Positions 59,013 to 64,000 of a stretch of 64,000 nt of DNA are shown here, piece after piece. This stretch comes from JAIKWW01 sp052169645 (lineage in GTDB: Bacteria; Bacillota; Clostridia; Peptostreptococcales; Anaerovoracaceae). The DNA lies in the NCBI GenBank assembly GCA_052169645.1, contig JBQNCA010000002.1, forward strand, positions 62,001 to 126,000, read 5' to 3'. The first letter of the stretch is position 1. Every line of letters starts with the position of its first letter. Below the pieces are notes generated by a model that was given only the letters and a program-made list of their open reading frames with translations, was not told the origin of the DNA and made no database searches. Position numbers and translations under genes: made by a program.

Positions 59013-60014
59013 TCAGCCCAGCAAGCTTGTCAGCAACGCTTTGATCAGAAGATTGGATTCATGATGTCTGATGCCTTTAGCATCCCTCAGCACAAGATAT
59101 CCGCTTCCCCAACCGTCCGTTTTATCGAATGTTGACGGATCCATTTTCCAAGACTCTGCATCTGCAAATACTATTCCTTCTGAAACTCTGCACTCCAGTT
59201 TCATACTGAAGCTATGTCTTTTTGCATCTATATCAAGCTCTATTCCGTCATCAAATAAATGTAGACTGTTTTTTATTCCATATATACTGCCGCTGACGAG
59301 TATCCTGTTGGAGCTTATCTTTGTCTTTCCGACATTCAACAGCATTTCGTCAATTTTAACGGGAAAGCCTTCTCCATACATGATTTCATGCAAATCCAAG
59401 TTCTGCAGTATTCTCAGTATATCTGAAAGCCTTACTATATCGTCTCTGTTGTGCAGTAAAATCTCCGAAAGAGCATTTTCCCGTTCCTCTCCCTTTGCTT
59501 TCTGATAAATATCGTAAAGTCGTATATTTTCAGCACCGTCGATTTTATCCGTACGTTCATTCGAATCACCTAAATAGCTTTCCACGCTCTTCTGCTTCAA
59601 ATCAGGCAAAATATCAGGCAGAAAGGAATAGTATTTTACTATCCTGTACAGATCCATGGAGTATAACCTGTCAAGCTTCGATGTATTCATCCCGTGGTAA
59701 TACATTCGCTTTTTAATAAACGGTAAATCGAAACTCTGTCCGTTATAGGTTATGACCGCATCAAATTTGGACAACCAGTCGGAATATATTTCCAACAGTT
59801 CCTTCTCCTCCGATGCATTTGCTGCAAATATCTGTCCGGCTCTGCGACCGCCTCTGTGCTCTGCAACCGCTCCGCACAGCATTACAATACTGTTTTTCGG
59901 TGAAAGCCCCGTAGTTTCTATATCTGCAACAACTATTTTCATATTGTGAAAATATTCGGAAAAAATCGGCGATTTATACATTCCTCCGCCTATAGCTTCT
60001 CCGGTAATAAGCAT
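59013..60014 (-). CDS. YprB-like ribonuclease H-fold 3'-5' exonuclease
   Basis: 333 residues. DEDD exonuclease motifs: VVADIETTGLSP (Asp, Glu), AVITYNGQSFDLPFIKKRM, and LLHNRDDIVRLSDIL. The C-terminal 120 residues are a beta-rich extension. Related YprB proteins are widespread in Firmicutes; nucleic acid target uncertain. ATG 60014 follows GAGGGGTATAAA; the longer frame is not supported. Monocistronic between proA and the ABC transporter. Confidence 0.82.
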   Translation of the reverse strand: MLITGEAIGGGMYKSPIFSEYFHNMKIVVADIETTGLSPKNSIVMLCGAVAEHRGGRRAGQIFAANASEEKELLEIYSDWLSKFDAVITYNGQSFDLPFIKKRMYYHGMNTSKLDRLYSMDLYRIVKYYSFLPDILPDLKQKSVESYLGDSNERTDKIDGAENIRLYDIYQKAKGEERENALSEILLHNRDDIVRLSDILRILQNLDLHEIMYGEGFPVKIDEMLLNVGKTKISSNRILVSGSIYGIKNSLHLFDDGIELDIDAKRHSFSMKLECRVSEGIVFADAESWKMDPSTFDKTDGWGSGYLVLRDAKGIRHHESNLLIKALLTSLLG

Positions 60015-60252
60015 TTTATACCCCTCACTGTATTGCAAAAAATTCAAGACAACGAACTGATAATAAAGTTATTATATAAATGATTTCCATTCATATCAAC
60101 AGTTCAAAATTCTATATATTATCCTTTACTATGACCGTAAGGAGCAGGACTTAAATTCATATTGCCGGATTAAAGTTCCGTGAGAAGCACAGACAATGAA
60201 ATACACACTGTAAACTGTTAAAATCAGATACAAATGTACAACATAATTTTTC

Positions 60253-61017
60253 TCAATAATTTTGATCCAACACTCCGAGAAATTCTCTGAGCCTGTCATC
60301 CTGTGATGCAAACATTTCATCGGGAGAACAATCCAAGGCTATAACACCTTTATCCATAAAAATCATTCGATTTGAAATATCATGAGCAAATTTCATTTCA
60401 TGAGTAACTATGACCATAGTCATGTTATACTCAGCCAAAGCTTTTATAACTTTCAAAACCTCACCTGTGAGCTGAGGGTCGAGAGCTGAAGTCGGCTCGT
60501 CAAAAAACAGCAGCTTAGGTTTCAACGCCAAAGCTCTTGCTATGGCAACTCTCTGAGACTGTCCGCCCGAAAGCTGATAAGGATATGCATTCTCTTTATC
60601 GGAAAGTCCCATTTTTTCAAGAATGATTCTTGCTTCGACAAAGACTTCCTCTTTGTTACGCTTTTGGACATTTATAGGAGCATCCATCACATTCTTCATA
60701 ACGGAATAGTGCGGAAAAAGATTGAAATTTTGAAATACAAGTCCGAAATCACGCTTCAGCTCCGCAAGTCTTTCCTTGGAAGCATAGACTACTTTTCCGT
60801 CCTCTCTCTCCCATGCGGCATTTTCTCCGTGGTATGAAAAGCTCCCTCCGTCTATGGATTCAAGCATGGTAGCACAACGCAGAATAGTTGATTTTCCGGA
60901 GCCTGAAGGTCCTATTATGGAAACAACCTCTCCCTCCGATACGCTAAAGCTTATATCTTTCAAAACTTCTAAATTATCGAAGCGTTTTTTTACATGCTTC
61001 ATTTCAAGTATGCTCAT
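60253..61017 (-). CDS. Polar amino acid ABC transporter ATP-binding protein
   Basis: 254 residues. Walker A GPSGSGKS, Q-loop VFQNFNLFPH, signature LSGGQSQRVAIARAL, Walker B LLFFDEPTSALDP and H-loop IVTHEM. Matches the GlnQ/ArtP-type family with its short extra loop (AAWEREDGKVVYASKERL). It drives uptake through the permease encoded 10 bases upstream. Confidence 0.95.
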   Translation of the reverse strand: MSILEMKHVKKRFDNLEVLKDISFSVSEGEVVSIIGPSGSGKSTILRCATMLESIDGGSFSYHGENAAWEREDGKVVYASKERLAELKRDFGLVFQNFNLFPHYSVMKNVMDAPINVQKRNKEEVFVEARIILEKMGLSDKENAYPYQLSGGQSQRVAIARALALKPKLLFFDEPTSALDPQLTGEVLKVIKALAEYNMTMVIVTHEMKFAHDISNRMIFMDKGVIALDCSPDEMFASQDDRLREFLGVLDQNY

Positions 61018-61027
61018 TTTACGCCTC

Positions 61028-61678
61028 CTATCTGTAATAATTCAATCTGCGTTCAAAACTGCTCATGATTTCGGCAACGACAAAGTTAAATATGAAGTAA
61101 AAAATTCCGGCTACAATCAGCGGTAAAAAGCTGGTCTGTCCTGCCGCTATCTGTTTTGCTATGGAAAACATTTCCGCATAAGCCAAAGCATAGGCGAGAG
61201 ATGTATCTTTTACAAGCGTAATGGTTTCATTGGTTACAGGAGGAAGCACTTGCTTCATCACCTGCGGAAGTATCAGTTTTATAAAGGTCTGCTGTTTATT
61301 ATAACCCAAAACCTGAGCCGCCTCATACTGCCCTCGCGGTATAGCTTCTATTCCCGATCTGAATATTTCGGCAAAATATGCTGCATAATTCAGGACGAAG
61401 CCTATAATTATAGCCTTGTATCTGTACCCGTCGGGCAGTGTAGTCCCGAACAGATAAAACGGTCCGAAGTAAACTGCAAGGAGTTGCAGCATAAGGGGAG
61501 TTCCTCGCATTATCGATATATAAATTTTTATAATCCAACGCAGAACCGGATTCTTCGACATCCTTCCGAATGATACTATCATGCCTAACGGCATAGAAAG
61601 CAGCAATGTCCAACAAAATATAGATACGGATTTCAGCATTCCTTCCATAAGCTGTGTAAGCATTATACTTAATGGCAT
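61028..61678 (-). CDS. Polar amino acid ABC transporter permease
   Basis: 216 residues, five or so membrane helices. The EAA loop EAAQVLGYNKQQTFIKLILPQ near residue 135 contacts the ATPase; MRGTPLMLQLLAVYFG is the usual HisM/GlnP-type sequence. It likely works as a homodimer as no second permease is seen. A terminator-like hairpin separates it from the substrate-binding gene upstream. Confidence 0.94.
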   Translation of the reverse strand: MPLSIMLTQLMEGMLKSVSIFCWTLLLSMPLGMIVSFGRMSKNPVLRWIIKIYISIMRGTPLMLQLLAVYFGPFYLFGTTLPDGYRYKAIIIGFVLNYAAYFAEIFRSGIEAIPRGQYEAAQVLGYNKQQTFIKLILPQVMKQVLPPVTNETITLVKDTSLAYALAYAEMFSIAKQIAAGQTSFLPLIVAGIFYFIFNFVVAEIMSSFERRLNYYR

Positions 61679-61719
61679 GTTAAGTTCCTCATTTTATAAC
61701 AATAGTATAACTGCAAAAA

Positions 61720-61742
61720 GGATGGAGAGCTTTTCTCCATCC
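61720..61742 (-). terminator. Intercistronic terminator between binding protein and permease
   Basis: On the minus strand GGATGGAG-AAAAGCT-CTCCATCC followed by TTTTTGC. Partial termination here would make more binding protein than permease and ATPase, a common arrangement. Confidence 0.75.
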
Positions 61743-61761
61743 CTGCATGTTAAATTAATTC

Positions 61762-62631
61762 TCAGCTTCTTGATTTTATCTGATAGTTGGCAACCCCGAT
61801 ATCTATAGCCAACGCATCTATGGAGCCGGCTGAAAGTTCAGTGAATGCCACATTGTAATCCCCGAACTGCTGCAAGCTTCCGAAGCTGTCACCCAAAGCC
61901 TTCTGTTGTTCACTGTCCGTAAGAACATCATATGCTGCCGAAGCCGTCTGGACACCTACGGTTTTCCCTGCCAAATCTGACAGTTTCTTGATGTCCGAAC
62001 CGTTTCTGACCACTATAACCTGACTGTTGTCGCAGTAAGCATCCGACCAGGTGTAATCATCTTCTCTGCCGTTAATGGTAAATCCGTTCCATATGCAGTC
62101 TATAGAGCCGGAGTTGAGCTCCATATCCTTTGAATCCCAATCTATCGGCGTTTTAACAAGTTCCCAGCCTTCCATGCTGCATATCTCGGCTGCCAGATCA
62201 AGGTCAAAACCCACATAGCTTCCGTCCTTATCCATATATCCGAAAGGCGGATATTCGGCATCGAAACCTACGATAAATTTTGTGCGACCTTCTTCGGCTT
62301 TAATATCGGCCTCGCTCTTTTCTTCCAAATCGGAGCTTATAGAAATCATACTCTCGTCCAAATCATATTTTTTGGCAATCTCAAGGACTTTACCGTCCGC
62401 CATAAGCTGATGCAGATCAGCGTTTACTATGTTTCTCAGCGAAGTATTACCTTTCTTGAAGCCTACACCGTACTCCTCGGAATTGAGATGTTCATCAAGT
62501 ATCGTATACTTTGCGCTCTTGTCTGCTGCATCTCCTGCAGAGCCTTTGTCATTTTTTCCGGCAGCTCCGCAAGCTGTAAATGAACCGATAATCATTACCA
62601 GTGCAAGTGCCGTTACAGCTAATTTTTTCAT
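61762..62631 (-). CDS. Circularly permuted amino acid substrate-binding lipoprotein
   Basis: 289 residues, lipoprotein signal with lipid Cys21 (GSFTAC). Segment order is abnormal for family 3 binding proteins. Residues 41-94 (KYTILDEHL, EEYGVGFKKGNTSLR, LMADGKVLEIAKKYD) are what normally ends the fold. After a charged linker (about 95-116) comes the normal beginning: KFIVGFDAEYPPFGYMDKDG (118 on), WNGFTINGRE with the ligand Arg189, LAGKTVGVQTASAAYD, and DALAIDIGVANYQIKSRS at the very end, where TILDEHL would usually follow. Every piece of one domain is present once. The ligand-site residues look intact, so a working permutation is likely. AAGGAGG precedes ATG 62631. Confidence 0.85.
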   Translation of the reverse strand: MKKLAVTALALVMIIGSFTACGAAGKNDKGSAGDAADKSAKYTILDEHLNSEEYGVGFKKGNTSLRNIVNADLHQLMADGKVLEIAKKYDLDESMISISSDLEEKSEADIKAEEGRTKFIVGFDAEYPPFGYMDKDGSYVGFDLDLAAEICSMEGWELVKTPIDWDSKDMELNSGSIDCIWNGFTINGREDDYTWSDAYCDNSQVIVVRNGSDIKKLSDLAGKTVGVQTASAAYDVLTDSEQQKALGDSFGSLQQFGDYNVAFTELSAGSIDALAIDIGVANYQIKSRS

Positions 62632-62681
62632 AAAATTATCCTCCTTAAACATTAAGATTGCTATTCGAATTTGAATTCCAA

Positions 62682-62709
62682 ATTATATGCTGCAATATTG
62701 AAAAATCAA
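62682..62709 (-). promoter_or_regulatory. Promoter of the ABC transporter operon
   Basis: On the minus strand TTGATT and TATAAT are 16 bases apart, about 50 bases before the binding-protein start. Confidence 0.65.
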
Positions 62710-62867
62710 TTCCTTTAATCGCATATTTTGAAATGCCCGAACTTAAAAATGTTTTATCGCATTATCGCTTTATCATTTTACTATACTAAAGCAAATTTTG
62801 TCAACCTTCAATTTTAAAATTTTCTTTTAAAATTTCCATACCTGCCTATTATTTTGCTAAAAATCAT

Positions 62868-62897
62868 TTGACAAGCTCACAGTATTAGGTGTAATAT
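62868..62897 (+). promoter_or_regulatory. tRNA-Leu promoter
   Basis: TTGACA (62868-62873) and TAATAT (62892-62897), 18 bases apart, 15 bases before the tRNA. Confidence 0.8.
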
Positions 62898-62912
62898 TAA
62901 TAGGTAATTTTC

Positions 62913-62997
62913 GCACGCATGGCGGAACTGGCAGACGCGCACGGTTCAGGTCCGTGTGGATAACACCGTGGAAGTTCGAATCTTCTTGCGTGCACCA
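62913..62997 (+). tRNA. tRNA-Leu (anticodon CAG)
   Basis: 85 bases with the long variable arm of Leu tRNAs. Acceptor GCACGCA/TGCGTGC, anticodon stem CACGG/CCGTG with loop TTCAGGT giving CAG, encoded CCA. Confidence 0.95.
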
Positions 62998-63002
62998 TTA
63001 TA

Positions 63003-63042
63003 CGACCGAGTCATCGAACGGTGGCTCGGTCGATTTATTTTT
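63003..63042 (+). terminator. tRNA-Leu terminator
   Basis: CGACCGAG (63003-63010) pairs with CTCGGTCG (63025-63032), followed by ATTTATTTTTT. Confidence 0.88.
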
Positions 63043-63157
63043 TACAAGGTTTGCAGTTATCCCTGACAACTGCGGGTATGTTTTTAACCTTTATTACAGC
63101 TTGTTGTTATGATAGAATTACACATATGATTTCGTAACAATTCAAGGAGAATTAAAC

Positions 63158-64000
63158 ATGAAGATCATCATAATAGGCGGAGGCAAGGTCGGCATAACCT
63201 TGGCTGAGCATCTGTCGACAGAAGATCATGAAGTGACGGTAATAGATAAAGATCAACAACGTCTCGACGAAACGGTGGATAAGCTCGATGTACTCGGTAT
63301 TGCCGGAAACGGAGCAACCGTGCCTATTCTTAAAAAAGCAGGAGCGGAAACCGCTGATTTGGTTATAGCGGTTACCGAAGCTGACGAACTCAATCTGCTT
63401 GCCTGCCTTATAGCACGACGAATAGGTGCTCGCTATGCTATCGCCAGAGTGAGAAATCCCGAATACTCCGATATGATATCACTCATCAAAGATGATATGG
63501 GACTGAGTCTTGCAATAAATCCCGAACTCGGTTGCGCTTCCGAAATAGCACGAGTTTTACGTTTCCCGAAGATGATAGACATAGATACATTTGCAAAGGG
63601 GAAAGTGGAGTTGCTGCAGTTTATGCTTCCCGACGACAGCCCTCTAATAGGGTTGAAGCTGCGGGAAATGGGCTCATTTACAAAAGATTGCAGTATACTT
63701 ATATGTGCGGTGGAACGCAATGATCAGGTGCATATACCGTCGGGCGAATTTACCATAGAGAAAGGTGACAAACTGAGTATTATATGTGACCCTTCAAGTC
63801 AGATGAATTTTTTCAGCCGTATAGGAATGTTGCCGGACAGGATACGCAGTATTATGATAGTCGGCGGCGGTCGCATAGCTTATTATCTTGCCAAACAGAT
63901 TATTCCAATGGGAATTTCAGTCAAGATAATAGAGGATAAGTATAATCGATGCCTTCAGCTTTCAGAGCTGCTTCCCGATGCCGATATAATATACGGAGAC
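63158..64000 (+). CDS. trkA: Trk potassium uptake NAD-binding protein TrkA (partial)
   Basis: 281 codons to the window edge, no stop. First RCK-N Rossmann domain: IIIIGGGKVGITLAEHL, VIDKDQQRLDE, VLGIAGNGATVPILKKAGAE, LVIAVTEADELNLLACLIAR. A TrkA-C domain follows (about 140-220), then a second Rossmann unit IMIVGGGRIAYYLAKQI. Two-RCK TrkA proteins gate TrkH/KtrB potassium channels in response to NAD(H)/ATP. AAGGAGA lies eight bases before the ATG. A trkH-type gene probably follows. Confidence 0.95.
   Translation, partial: MKIIIIGGGKVGITLAEHLSTEDHEVTVIDKDQQRLDETVDKLDVLGIAGNGATVPILKKAGAETADLVIAVTEADELNLLACLIARRIGARYAIARVRNPEYSDMISLIKDDMGLSLAINPELGCASEIARVLRFPKMIDIDTFAKGKVELLQFMLPDDSPLIGLKLREMGSFTKDCSILICAVERNDQVHIPSGEFTIEKGDKLSIICDPSSQMNFFSRIGMLPDRIRSIMIVGGGRIAYYLAKQIIPMGISVKIIEDKYNRCLQLSELLPDADIIYGD

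Overview
The window reads as a piece of a low-GC, Gram-positive, motile anaerobe of the class Clostridia. The grounds are strong GGAGG-type ribosome sites, the murB-PHP-rapZ-yvcK-whiA cluster, an NfnAB-type ferredoxin/NADPH pair, a CXXC microprotein next to a polyferredoxin, an LPXTG surface protein, and flagellin with a YjfB-type motility peptide. A member of the Peptostreptococcales/Eubacteriales is my guess; genus cannot be fixed from the sequence. Most of the window is chromosomal core, with short accessory inserts.

Layout. 1-4.7 kb: cell wall, RNase adaptor and WhiA cluster (minus strand). 4.7-6.0 kb: an AAA/DUF4143 ATPase with a repeated leader element. 6.4-13.4 kb: arginine biosynthesis split into argGH (plus) and argB-argJ (minus), with a GGDEF-EAL protein between them; argG and argB share a long AT-rich operator-like sequence. 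13.6-15.9 kb: moaC, moaA and a lytic transglycosylase. 16-22.4 kb: a complete F-type ATP synthase operon (atpBEFHAGDC). 23-25.7 kb: ilvE and nicotinate phosphoribosyltransferase. 25.8-31.3 kb: uvrB-uvrA behind an SOS-box-like site, followed by an intergenic repeat array. 31.4-32.4 kb: a RelB/RelE-type toxin-antitoxin cassette bounded by direct repeats, beside tRNA-Gly. 32.6-36.8 kb: citrate synthase and nfnB/nfnA-like genes.

37-45.8 kb is rich in motility genes: a DUF6470 protein, flagellin with a CsrA-site-like leader hairpin, a YjfB-like peptide, a chemotaxis receptor and an OmpR-type two-component system, plus a hydroxyacid dehydrogenase. 46.1-48.9 kb is a thiol/iron-sulfur module: CXXC microprotein, polyferredoxin, TlpA-like lipoprotein and CPBP protease. 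49.1-50.7 kb encodes an LPXTG surface protein. 51.2-51.9 kb is a six-gene tRNA operon. 52.4-54.4 kb is a MoxR-VWA pair, 54.4-58.8 kb a proA-purB-proB-proC operon, 59-60 kb a YprB-like nuclease, and 60.2-62.7 kb a polar amino acid ABC transporter. A tRNA-Leu and the start of trkA close the window.

The most unusual item is the ABC transporter substrate-binding lipoprotein (61762-62631). The segment that normally ends this fold sits directly after the lipoprotein signal, ahead of the segment that normally begins it, and the protein stops where the moved segment would have followed. This is the pattern of a natural circular permutation. Other items worth a second look are the shared arg operator, the flagellin leader hairpin, the repeat-bounded toxin-antitoxin cassette, the palindromes ahead of the thiol/Fe-S module, and the short leader ORF before the hydroxyacid dehydrogenase.
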